Part shown: positions 1-7,691 of the stretch, piece after piece
How the letters are laid out: every line of letters begins with the position of its first letter
Numbering within the stretch: the stretch's first letter is position 1
NCBI RefSeq assembly: GCF_004335085.1
Contig: NZ_RQRS01000015.1
Span: 1-64,000 of the forward strand
Direction of reading: 5' to 3'
Source of the DNA: Pedobacter nototheniae
Lineage (GTDB): Bacteria; Bacteroidota; Bacteroidia; Sphingobacteriales; Sphingobacteriaceae
DNA: 64,000 nucleotides
Notes under the pieces: generated by a model
Database searches by the model: none
Told to the model about the DNA's origin: nothing
What the model saw: the letters and a program-made list of their open reading frames with translations, nothing else
Made by a program: the position numbers and the translations under genes

Positions 1-92
1 GGTTTGCTTTTTCTGTTTTTTACCAAACTGAGGAAGAAATAAACATTTCTAGCCAGCAACAAGCAAATAACACACTGGATTTATTTACACAC

Positions 93-126
93 AAAAAAAG
101 CTGCCTCGTTTATTTTGAGACAGCTT
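93..126 (-). terminator. Rho-independent terminator, minus strand
   Basis: Read on the minus strand, AAGCTGTCTC (126-117) pairs with GAGGCAGCTT (107-98) with one mismatch around a 9-nt loop, followed by a run of seven T. It lies downstream of the minus-strand pair at 286-860 and probably ends that transcript. A second perfect 9-bp inverted repeat (TCCTTTTTC / GAAAAAGGA, 161-185) lies between it and the genes. Confidence 0.65.
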
Positions 127-285
127 CCAGATGGTGAGGCTCTGCCCAACCACCGCTTGCTCCTTTTTCTGAAAATGAAAAAGGACCTTTAGCATAATGC
201 ATAACCCCTCATAGTTTAAATCCATGATTGGTTAAAGAGATATGTAGGCTTCCAAATTTTTCGATATCTACATATCTCAATATGC

Positions 286-603
286 TTATTTCTCAACCTT
301 GGCTGTTTCACACCACCAGACCAAACTCCCCTTCTTTGGATGATAGGAAGGCTTATATTGGATATAACCATAAGCAATAAGCTGTTGCATGCACTTATGG
401 TAGGTCGCAATTGAGGCAACTTTCGAGAATGCCATCAGTTTTCTCCTTGTAACTGAAAATGGCTCCCGATACTGATTATTCTGCCAGCATAGACAGATTG
501 CTGTCAGCATACTGATATGAGTTGGAAGCAATCTGCCGTCCAATTCTAATCGTAAAACAATGACCTCAAAACCTCCCCTTAGGTGGGTTTCATCGTTAAT
601 CAT
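286..603 (-). CDS. small winged-helix-like protein of a mobile element
   Basis: This 105-residue protein has no signal peptide or membrane segment. Residues about 45-85 (VTRRKLMAFSKVASIATYHK followed by a helix ending QQLIAYGYIQY) read like a winged helix-turn-helix with a beta wing, so DNA binding is likely. Its start codon overlaps the stop of the upstream HTH gene by 4 nt (ATGA), so the two are translationally coupled. In Bacteroidota such pairs commonly sit beside integrases of conjugative or mobilisable elements. The specific role is unknown; a regulator of excision or replication is an inference. Confidence 0.6.
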   Translation of the reverse strand: MINDETHLRGGFEVIVLRLELDGRLLPTHISMLTAICLCWQNNQYREPFSVTRRKLMAFSKVASIATYHKCMQQLIAYGYIQYKPSYHPKKGSLVWWCETAKVEK

Positions 604-860
604 TGATTTCCCTCAAGCAGCTTTGTGATATCCTCCATTTTGTAATACATCATTCCTCCAATCTTGGTGTAATGCAGCGTTCCGTTGATTCGCAGATTCT
701 GCAATGTACCAGGCGAGATACCCAGCAGTTTACGTACATCAGCGCTCTTTAACCATTGTTTGTTTTCGGGTTGTCCGGGCTTCAGGAGCTGCCTAATCTC
801 GCTGAGCATTTCGGTTTTCAGATTTTTTAGATCATCCTTTGTGATTAATTCTACATTCAT
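600..860 (-). CDS. excisionase/MerR-type helix-turn-helix protein
   Basis: This 86-residue protein has an N-terminal helical segment (1-30) and a HTH_17-like DNA-binding domain at about 35-82: the segment SADVRKLLGISPGTLQNLR is the helix-turn-helix, followed by the wing GTLHYTKIGGMMYYK. This fold is typical of small excisionase-type or regulatory proteins of Bacteroidota integrative elements. It is the first gene of a two-gene minus-strand operon with the 286-603 gene. A strong palindrome at 1004-1025, about 145 nt upstream, could be an operator. No integrase is intact in the window; it may lie to the left. Confidence 0.75.
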   Translation of the reverse strand: MNVELITKDDLKNLKTEMLSEIRQLLKPGQPENKQWLKSADVRKLLGISPGTLQNLRINGTLHYTKIGGMMYYKMEDITKLLEGNQ

Positions 861-1003
861 TTTCCTTGATTTATTTTATCATAACACTATTTGTCAGCTC
901 ACAATACCACTAAGAAGGCCCTTTATTGAAAAGGCAAACTCAAACTTCCGTAGCTGTATTTTTTGAGCTGGGACAAAGAAAAATAAAGGAAATTGCATTT
1001 CGC

Positions 1004-1025
1004 TACCATACAAAATTGTATGGTA
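1004..1025. promoter_or_regulatory. near-perfect palindrome, possible operator
   Basis: TACCATACAA and TTGTATGGTA are exact reverse complements separated by AA. The site is in the 266-bp gap upstream of the minus-strand HTH operon. It has no T-tract, so a protein-binding site is more likely than a terminator. The binding protein is unknown. Confidence 0.4.
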
Positions 1026-1126
1026 ATGGATTGGTTAATAATAAAATGTATTATTCAGGAATTGGATAAGTATCGAATGATATTCTTATCAATCTTTTGG
1101 ATGTATTTGTAGATTTTTAGCTATCG

Positions 1127-1885
1127 CTATTTTCTTATAATGCTCTTAATCTCGAAAAGATGTTGGTCCGCCGGAATGGATGAAGAGCGGGTACCTGGAT
1201 TGCGCCTGTCCTTGGGGAAATATCTCCGAACACGGTTAAAGTCAATTTCTTTGTTGTCTTCCCGGAAATATTTGCAAATCATTTTTACCCACACAATTTG
1301 GAATTCCGCAAAAACTAGTTGTTTGTCAGAAGGTAATTTTATCTCTTCCATTTGGATAACTAAATCTACAAAGCTTAGAAACCCTCCTTTAGGAATATTG
1401 ATGAATTGAGTAGTTTCTAATTCGGTTGCATTCTTAAGTTCAGCCTTAAGTGAATTTATTTGTCGCTTAAGCGTTAAAATATGAGATTCCTGATTGGCAA
1501 CTATGTCATCGAAGGATTTATGAATATTCCATCTATCAAACGATACAAGCAGAATTTTTAGCTGTGAAAGATGAGCAATTTCACGCTGCGTTTTGGGATG
1601 GTTTTTGGCGTAAACATCCCTGCTATTTAGTACTTTTAATTGTCTATCGACTATCTCGAAAAGGTTTTTGAAGAATAATTTTTCAGTACTATCGATAACA
1701 TTTTTTTGGTAGTAATCCCAATGATGTCTATAGAATTCCTCAAATCTTGTTGGTGGTATTGCGAAAATTCTTTTAAAGAGATGCTTTAAAAAGTGTGATT
1801 GGTTCCATGTTATTGGGTTTCCAATATCCAAAGTACTGAGAGAAAAATCAAAGCGATCACGGGGCTTGAAATAAATGATGCTCAT
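1127..1885 (-). CDS. uncharacterised 252-residue protein, mobile-element associated
   Basis: I do not recognise a characterised family. The protein is soluble (no signal peptide or membrane helix), with a charged helical segment around residues 130-155 that could be a short coiled coil, and a C-terminal block (DFNRVRRYFPKDRRNPGTRS, then IPADQHLFEI) of a kind often seen at the end of small regulator-like proteins in Bacteroidota integrative elements. It is on the same strand as the HTH pair but separated by 266 bp, so probably a separate transcript. A role in transfer or regulation of an element (RteC-like) is only a guess. Confidence 0.55.
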   Translation of the reverse strand: MSIIYFKPRDRFDFSLSTLDIGNPITWNQSHFLKHLFKRIFAIPPTRFEEFYRHHWDYYQKNVIDSTEKLFFKNLFEIVDRQLKVLNSRDVYAKNHPKTQREIAHLSQLKILLVSFDRWNIHKSFDDIVANQESHILTLKRQINSLKAELKNATELETTQFINIPKGGFLSFVDLVIQMEEIKLPSDKQLVFAEFQIVWVKMICKYFREDNKEIDFNRVRRYFPKDRRNPGTRSSSIPADQHLFEIKSIIRK

Positions 1886-1984
1886 AATGTATCGATTTAA
1901 TCAAAGATAACATTTCCATTCGATAGTTTAATTTGATAATAAATAAGACATGAAGTTGAATAAGGAGGGGCAATTGAAATAGAT

Positions 1985-2120
1985 GGCTGGGACGGGCCTA
2001 CAATGCATACAAAATTTATAACTTGATGCGATCACCTTCTGAAATGCCAGCGGTTCAGATGTTGGGTCATAACTCCTTGAATTTAATTCTATTGATGATG
2101 TCTTGTCTAAGATATATTAA
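1985..2120 (+). pseudogene. decayed C-terminus of a tyrosine recombinase
   Basis: The plus strand around 2044-2082 translates to PAVQMLGHNSLNLI, close to the conserved (V/I)QxxLGHxS box that precedes the catalytic tyrosine region of XerC/phage-type integrases. Shifting one frame downstream gives SIDDVLSKIY followed by a stop at 2118-2120, which resembles the tail of Bacteroidota integrases. No upstream part of the gene is left. The short length and the frameshift make this a suggestive remnant rather than a certain one. Confidence 0.4.
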
Positions 2121-2131
2121 TACGCGATTTT

Positions 2132-2175
2132 GGTAAAATATTGTTACAAAGCTCTTTACAACAAATTTAAGTTTG
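2132..2175 (+). promoter_or_regulatory. mannan-regulon promoter of the GH5 gene
   Basis: A variant of the shared motif (GGTAAAATATTGTTAC from 2132) begins exactly 36 nt before a Bacteroidota -7 element TAAGTTTG (2168-2175). The expected start of transcription is near 2182, leaving about 65 nt of leader before the GH5 start codon. The same layout precedes five other transcription units of the locus. Confidence 0.65.
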
Positions 2176-2246
2176 GTTAAACCAATTTTCGCCTTTACGA
2201 TGATAGCAAAGAGCACAAAATCGTAGAGCTAACCTAAAAAAATCTT

Positions 2247-3434
2247 ATGAGAAAACTGTTATTATCCCTGGCGGTCATGGCCATAATTGCCTCAAACGCC
2301 TGTAAACAAGAGCAGATCAACCCAGAGCCCGCTCTAACTAATCAACAAACCGAGGTCAACCAGCAAAATACCTCCGCTGCTTTAGTCACCAACCCAACAG
2401 TGACCATTGGGGGCAACAAATTTTATGTCGAAGGCAAAGAAATCTTTTTCAACGGCATTAACACGGCATGGCAAAAGCAGGCCGATTACACTCTGGACTT
2501 CCTCGGTCGTAACTTTGACCGAAACTGGTGGATAAATGAATTCCAGCGATATAAAGATAACCGTATCAACCTGGCCCGTGTCTGGATACATGGTGCAGGT
2601 GAATACAGCCCAAGCCTCAATGGCGGTGGTGTTACTACAGGTGCAAGTCCGCAATTCTGGAAAGATATGGACAGTCTGGTAGCCATCGCCACCCGCAAAA
2701 AGATCTACATTATGCCAACCCTGTGGTCATTTGACATGGTCAAAGACAACCACCCCAAATACAATCAATATCGACAGATTATCAATGATGTTAATAAGAC
2801 CCAGTGGTATACAGAATATTTCTTAATCCCATTTGTGCAACGATACGCCAATAGTCCTTATGTGATGGGTTACGACATTTGCAATGAGCCGGAACATATG
2901 TGGCGGGATGCCAATTGCGGCAACTTATCAAGGAATAACGTTGTTCGGTTCGTAGCCTGGTGCGCAGCTGCCATAAATCAATATACCTCAAAACCCGTTA
3001 CTCTAGGTTCTATGTGGATAATTTTCAACAGTAACCGTTTCCCTGGATGGGATACCAACGCAGGTAATAACTACAGTGACGCTTCGCTCCAGACCCAGTA
3101 TAATAACAGCAATGCCAAACTGGATTTTTATTCCCCGCATTGGTACCAATGGCAAACCTCCGGTGGTCCTTTTAATACGTCCATCGGATACTGGCTAGAC
3201 AATGGCAATAAACCCGCTCTAATCGGCGAAACTTACGGAGGCAACGTAACCGGATCCAGCTCAGCTAATAATATCACCATGGAAAACTTTTACAAAAATT
3301 CCTACCTTAATGGTTATGCTGGTGTCTGCGCTTGGAAAAACCCGCGGGAGAATGACGGTTACGGAACTTTCAACGGTATTATCCAAGGAACAAATGCTTT
3401 TTACAATGCTTATCCAAATTTGGTGTACCCGTAA
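2247..3434 (+). CDS. GH5-like endo-beta-mannanase, surface lipoprotein
   Basis: This 395-residue protein starts with a lipoprotein signal peptide (lipobox SNAC, Cys19) followed by an Asn/Gln-rich linker, so it should be anchored in the outer membrane. Residues about 50-390 form a clan GH-A TIM barrel. The YDICNEPEHMW segment supplies the acid/base Glu214 and ALIGETYGG the nucleophile Glu328, both as expected for GH5. The early Arg in NLARVWIHG is the usual strand-3 arginine. Mannan endo-1,4-beta-mannosidase is the most likely activity because the locus encodes the rest of a beta-mannan pathway; the subfamily is not fixed by the sequence. It is transcribed alone from its own regulon promoter. 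Confidence 0.8.
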   Translation: MRKLLLSLAVMAIIASNACKQEQINPEPALTNQQTEVNQQNTSAALVTNPTVTIGGNKFYVEGKEIFFNGINTAWQKQADYTLDFLGRNFDRNWWINEFQRYKDNRINLARVWIHGAGEYSPSLNGGGVTTGASPQFWKDMDSLVAIATRKKIYIMPTLWSFDMVKDNHPKYNQYRQIINDVNKTQWYTEYFLIPFVQRYANSPYVMGYDICNEPEHMWRDANCGNLSRNNVVRFVAWCAAAINQYTSKPVTLGSMWIIFNSNRFPGWDTNAGNNYSDASLQTQYNNSNAKLDFYSPHWYQWQTSGGPFNTSIGYWLDNGNKPALIGETYGGNVTGSSSANNITMENFYKNSYLNGYAGVCAWKNPRENDGYGTFNGIIQGTNAFYNAYPNLVYP

Positions 3435-3979
3435 ATTCGTTATTGCCCAAATAAAGCTAGACCGTGGATTCTACTCCATACGCGAATTTCCTTTTTTCAA
3501 AGGGAGCGGTCTTGCGGAATAGTGATGATATACTAAGCAAATTGATTTGCCTGCTATTCACCTTGGAAGCAAGGCTGTTCGCCTTTTTTATGCCCTTGCG
3601 CTATATTTAATAATATAGCCAACATATTCTAATCTACTAGAGATCAGTATCTTTATTCTTTCTATTCACAAAATAATATATATTCGAAAGATTCATCTAC
3701 AAAACTAACCAAACCGCGTGTACTGCAGCAGTTGTGAAAAAGTACTCAATTAAAAAGAATGAGGGCAGCTACTAACAACGTCTGTCTCAGATGGCCACAG
3801 CAAGTATATAATTTTGGTAAAATAATATTGATGAGAGTAACATTCCCTACCAACATATTATTCAGTTTGTTAAAATACCATAGCCTGAATAAATCCCAGG
3901 AATATGAGTTTTTGCATCTTGTATGCATCTTATTTCCGTAGCCGTAAAGTATAAGTATGCTTTTAAAATACAAGCATTA
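3435..3979 (+). other. intergenic stretch with weak hairpin and two orphan motif copies
   Basis: No gene is supported here. AAGGC/GCCTT followed by T5 at 3571-3589 may be a weak terminator for the GH5 gene. Two copies of the regulon motif core (GGTAAAATAATATT at 3816 and GTTAAAATACCAT at 3869) have no good -7 element at the usual distance and may be accessory binding sites. Confidence 0.45.
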
Positions 3980-4023
3980 GATAAAATAGTATTAACATAC
4001 TATTCTTTTCAAGACTACTTTTG
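3980..4023 (+). promoter_or_regulatory. mannan-regulon promoter of the symporter-GH130 operon
   Basis: GATAAAATAGTATTAAC (3980-3996) matches the regulon consensus at 15 of 17 positions and starts 36 nt before TACTTTTG (4016-4023), a perfect -7 element. The motif overlaps an exact palindrome AATAGTAT-TAAC-ATACTATT (3985-4004). The predicted transcript has a leader of about 150 nt before the symporter. Confidence 0.65.
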
Positions 4024-4176
4024 ATACATAAACAAGCAGTAACGAATCTTATATTCGCCATGTACTAACCAACCATTATATGAGACACATTCCAGTTTTA
4101 ATTGAGGACTGTTTTAATCTTCAATTTCCAATATCAACCCTAATTACCCTAACTAAACAAGCGATAAACGACTAAG

Positions 4177-6003
4177 ATGAAGCTGCACCTAATCGATATT
4201 TTAATCTTGGTCTTTTATTTAATCATGATGGTCTTCATTGGCTGGTATTACCGCAATAAAGCCCGTTTAAATAAAGAAAGCTACCTGATGGGCGGCAAAA
4301 AATTGCCATGGTATATGCTCGGCTTAAGTGATGCTTCAGACATGTTCGATATCAGCGGAACCATGTGGATGGTATCGCTTTGCTTTGTGTATGGACTCAA
4401 AAGCATCTGGATTCCGTGGTTATGGCCTGTTTTCAATCAGGTTTTCAACATGATGTTTCTTGCAAAATGGTTAAGACGATCAAATGCTGATACTGGTGCG
4501 GAATGGTTGGCCACACGTTTTGGTTTAAAGGGCCGCGGTGTTAAGGCATCACATAACGTTACGGTCGTTTTCGCTCTAATCGGTTGCTTGGGGTTTTTAG
4601 CATACGGTTTCATTGGTCTTGGTAAATTTGTCGAAATTTTCATACCATGGAATATAGTAGAGCCCTACGTACCCTTTAATGTCAGCACACAATATGTTCC
4701 TCATTTTTATGGTATTTTGTTCACCTTATTTGCAACTTTTTATTCCATACTCGGGGGAATGCATAGTATTGTACTGGGAGATGTTATCAAATACATCATC
4801 ATGACCATAGGCTGTATTGCCATTGGTTATATAGCCTTTACTCACCTGCAAAGCCAGTCCATCCAGACTCCGAAAGGTTGGGCGAATCCTTTTTTTGGAT
4901 GGAAACTTGAGCTGGACTGGTCAAATATTGTGGCTGATGCCAATAAAAAGATTGCCGATGACGGTTATGGTTTATTTGGCTTATTCTTTATGATGATGCT
5001 ATTTAAAGGTGTCTTTGCAAGTCTGGCCGGGCCCGCACCAAACTATGACATGCAAAAAGTACTTTCAACCAGCTCTCCCAAAGACGCCTCGAAAATGACA
5101 GGTTTCGTTTCTATAATACTTCTTCCTGTCCGATATACTATGGTTATTGGGCTCACAGTGCTAGCACTTTTATATTACAAACAACTGGACTTAAGTTCAC
5201 CAACAGGAACTGATTTTGAGCGCATACTGCCAGCAGCCATCAATTCATTTTTGCCAGTAGGCGTGTTGGGTATTGTACTTACAGGTCTTATGGGGGCCTT
5301 TATGGGGACTTTCTCAGGAACTTTAAATGCCGCCCAAGCTTACATCGTAAACGACATTTACCTAAAATATGTAAGGCCTGAAGCTTCGACTAAGCAAATC
5401 ATGACTATGAATTATTTAACAGGACTAGTGGTGGTTGTGGTTGGTGTTTTTTTGGGTTTTTTTGCCAAAGATGTCAACAGCATTTTGCAATGGATAGTCT
5501 CAGGGCTATATGGCGGTTATATCGCGGCGAATATGTTAAAATGGTATTGGTGGAGATTCAATGCAAACGGCTTTTTCTGGGGGATGCTTTCAGGTATCGC
5601 TGGTGCCTTGGTCTTTTCGCACTTCTTTAGTGGTATTGAATTTCTTTACTATTTTCCCGTGCTATTTATCATCTCCATCGTCGGCGCCCTTGCGGGCACC
5701 TATAGCGCTCCTCCAACGGATGAGCAGGTTCTGAAAAGCTTCTACCGCACCGTTAGGCCTTGGGGGTTTTGGAAACCGATTCATGAACTGGTTTTAATAG
5801 AAAGCCCTGATTTTAAAGGTAACAAGCGCTTCAAGCTCGACATGTTCAACGTGGCTCTGGGCATTGTAGCCCAGCTCTGCCTGACTGTCCTTCCTATGTA
5901 TTTTATCCTTTGGATGAAAACGCCATTAATCATCACCATTGTTCTTATTGTCCTAATTGCGGCGATATTAAAACGCACCTGGTGGAATAAATTAGAAAAT
6001 TAG
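4177..6003 (+). CDS. sodium:solute symporter (SSS family), likely for mannobiose
   Basis: This 608-residue inner-membrane protein has many hydrophobic segments spread along its length and begins MKLHLIDILILVFYLIMMVF, which is the first helix and a normal start for SSS carriers. The SYLMGGKKLPWYMLGLSDAS segment is the usual conserved region after helix 1. A long C-terminal extension (about 500-608) carries two further helices. The GH130 phosphorylase follows 21 nt downstream. In B. fragilis a symporter, GH130, a 2-epimerase and GH26 form one mannan operon, so mannobiose or mannosylglucose import is the likely role. The substrate is inferred from context. Confidence 0.85.
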   Translation: MKLHLIDILILVFYLIMMVFIGWYYRNKARLNKESYLMGGKKLPWYMLGLSDASDMFDISGTMWMVSLCFVYGLKSIWIPWLWPVFNQVFNMMFLAKWLRRSNADTGAEWLATRFGLKGRGVKASHNVTVVFALIGCLGFLAYGFIGLGKFVEIFIPWNIVEPYVPFNVSTQYVPHFYGILFTLFATFYSILGGMHSIVLGDVIKYIIMTIGCIAIGYIAFTHLQSQSIQTPKGWANPFFGWKLELDWSNIVADANKKIADDGYGLFGLFFMMMLFKGVFASLAGPAPNYDMQKVLSTSSPKDASKMTGFVSIILLPVRYTMVIGLTVLALLYYKQLDLSSPTGTDFERILPAAINSFLPVGVLGIVLTGLMGAFMGTFSGTLNAAQAYIVNDIYLKYVRPEASTKQIMTMNYLTGLVVVVVGVFLGFFAKDVNSILQWIVSGLYGGYIAANMLKWYWWRFNANGFFWGMLSGIAGALVFSHFFSGIEFLYYFPVLFIISIVGALAGTYSAPPTDEQVLKSFYRTVRPWGFWKPIHELVLIESPDFKGNKRFKLDMFNVALGIVAQLCLTVLPMYFILWMKTPLIITIVLIVLIAAILKRTWWNKLEN

Positions 6004-6024
6004 ATTTTTAGACTTTAACATAAA

Positions 6025-7206
6025 ATGAATTTTAACAGCAGACTGGAAAAAATAATAGCGCAATATGAATCGCTCATCCGTCAAAAAAACGAAGCAATAG
6101 ATTACACCAATGGTATTTTTCAGCGTTACCTAAATCCAGTGCTTACCGCCGGCCACGCGCCTTATAAATGGAAGTATGATTTGGATGAGAACAGTAACCC
6201 GCTTTTATTGGAAAGGATCGGCATCAACGCGGTATTCAACTCCGCGGCCATCAAATTTGAAGGGAAATACATTCTTATGGCCAGAGTAGAAGGCGGCGAT
6301 AGGAAATCTTTTTTTGCCATCGCAGAAAGTGATAACGGTATTGATAACTTTAGATTTTGGGACAAACCAGCTATCATTCCACACCTTGAAGGGGAAACAA
6401 ATCTATATGATATGCGCCTTGTTCAGCACGAAGATGGATGGATTTACGGTGTGTTTTGTACCGAAAGCCGCGATGCTTCGGCGCCTGAAGCGGACCAGTC
6501 TTCTGCTGTTGCGCAATGTGGGATCGTTCGTACCAAGGACCTTATTCATTGGGATAGATTAGCGGATTTCAAAACCCACTCCGCCCAGCAGCGAAATGTA
6601 GTTTTGCATCCGGAATTTGTGGATGGCAAATATGCATTCTATACCCGTCCACAGGACAGTTTCATTGAGGCAGGTAAGGGTGGAGGTATTGCATTTGGGC
6701 TTGCAGATGATATTGAGCATGCAACAGTAGATGTGGAAACTGTCATCGATAAGAGAATATACCATACAATTTATGAGGCTAAAAATGGTCTTGGCCCCGC
6801 TCCGATAAAAACTGAAAAGGGCTGGTTGCAGATGGCCCACGGGGTGCGTAATACTGCCGCCGGTCTTCGTTATGTTTTGTATTTATTTTTGAGCGATGCA
6901 AATGATCTCACCAAAGTCACTCACAAGCCTGCAGGTTATTTTCTTGCACCAGAGGGCGAGGAGCGGGTGGGTGATGTATCAAATGTTGTTTTTTGCAACG
7001 GCTGGATAGCAGATAATGACGGAAAGGTATTTATTTATTACGCATCTTCAGATACAAGAATGCATGTGGCAACCTCCAGCATTGATAGCTTATTGGATTA
7101 CACCATGAATAGTCCACAGGATGGATTTAACAGCGCCGCATCAGTACAGCAAATTTGCAAAATGGTTGAAAAAAATGACCAATTGGAATTAATTGAAAAG
7201 CGTTAG
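6025..7206 (+). CDS. 4-O-beta-D-mannosyl-D-glucose phosphorylase (GH130)
   Basis: This 393-residue cytoplasmic enzyme (no signal peptide) belongs to GH130, a five-bladed propeller family. It cleaves beta-1,4-mannosyl-glucose with phosphate, giving alpha-mannose-1-phosphate and glucose. The NLYDMRLV segment holds the catalytic Asp129, matching the known GH130 aspartate, and [16 protein letters not shown] and [17 protein letters not shown] are typical family segments. Length and the N-terminal helix fit subfamily GH130_1. It is co-transcribed with the symporter, and the 2-epimerase that makes its substrate is at 29126-30319. A mannosyl-oligosaccharide phosphorylase (GH130_2) is a less likely alternative. 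Confidence 0.87.
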   Translation: MNFNSRLEKIIAQYESLIRQKNEAIDYTNGIFQRYLNPVLTAGHAPYKWKYDLDENSNPLLLERIGINAVFNSAAIKFEGKYILMARVEGGDRKSFFAIAESDNGIDNFRFWDKPAIIPHLEGETNLYDMRLVQHEDGWIYGVFCTESRDASAPEADQSSAVAQCGIVRTKDLIHWDRLADFKTHSAQQRNVVLHPEFVDGKYAFYTRPQDSFIEAGKGGGIAFGLADDIEHATVDVETVIDKRIYHTIYEAKNGLGPAPIKTEKGWLQMAHGVRNTAAGLRYVLYLFLSDANDLTKVTHKPAGYFLAPEGEERVGDVSNVVFCNGWIADNDGKVFIYYASSDTRMHVATSSIDSLLDYTMNSPQDGFNSAASVQQICKMVEKNDQLELIEKR

Positions 7207-7253
7207 GAAGCTAGTTAATCTATATCTAATTCGTTATTAAAACATTAAATTAG

Positions 7254-7270
7254 GTTAAAATACTATTAGC
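7254..7270 (+). promoter_or_regulatory. orphan copy of the mannan-regulon motif
   Basis: GTTAAAATACTATTAGC matches the motif closely but has no TAnnTTTG at the expected distance and no gene between it and the terminator at 7339. GTTAAC recurs at 7275. It may be an accessory operator or a relic. Confidence 0.45.
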
Positions 7271-7338
7271 CTTATGTTAACTTGCAAAAGCTGTTAGCGA
7301 ATTAGCCGAAATGAATTTTCTAATTGGTTTAGCGGTTG

Positions 7339-7377
7339 GAGGGCCCTTAATAAAGTGGGTCCTCTTTCTTTTTTTTT
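7339..7377 (+). terminator. Rho-independent terminator after GH130
   Basis: GAGGGCCC (7339-7346) pairs with GGGTCCTC (7357-7364) with one G-U pair across a 10-nt loop and is followed by a long T-rich run. It should end the symporter-GH130 transcript. The rest of the gap to 7601 shows no gene. Confidence 0.75.
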
Positions 7378-7601
7378 CGCAAATTACCATTTAAATTATA
7401 GGTGGTATAAACGATGTTTATCAGTCTAAAATTGTGTCTATGAGGCTGAGACTTCTCATCATCTAAAAAAAAATATTTTACCATATTCTGCAATAAAACA
7501 CCTAGCCATCAGTGATGCTGAAATCGATTCATGCCACTAAAGAAATAATGCTGGAAAGCGTTTGACTTCGCGTATTATCTATACGAATTATACCATATTT
7601 T

Positions 7602-7645
7602 GTTAAAATACCATTAATTAACAGGCAATATTTTAACTAATATTG
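7602..7645 (+). promoter_or_regulatory. mannan-regulon promoter of the susCD operon
   Basis: GTTAAAATACCATTAAT (7602-7618) starts 36 nt before TAATATTG (7638-7645), a -7 element with one mismatch to TAnnTTTG. Inverted pieces (TATTTTACCATA at 7474, ACCATATTTT just upstream of the motif) add possible further half-sites. The predicted transcript begins about 40 nt before the ATG at 7692. Confidence 0.6.
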
Positions 7646-7691
7646 CTTATACAATTTGCACCCTGCAAATCAACTAACCAAAATAATCTTT

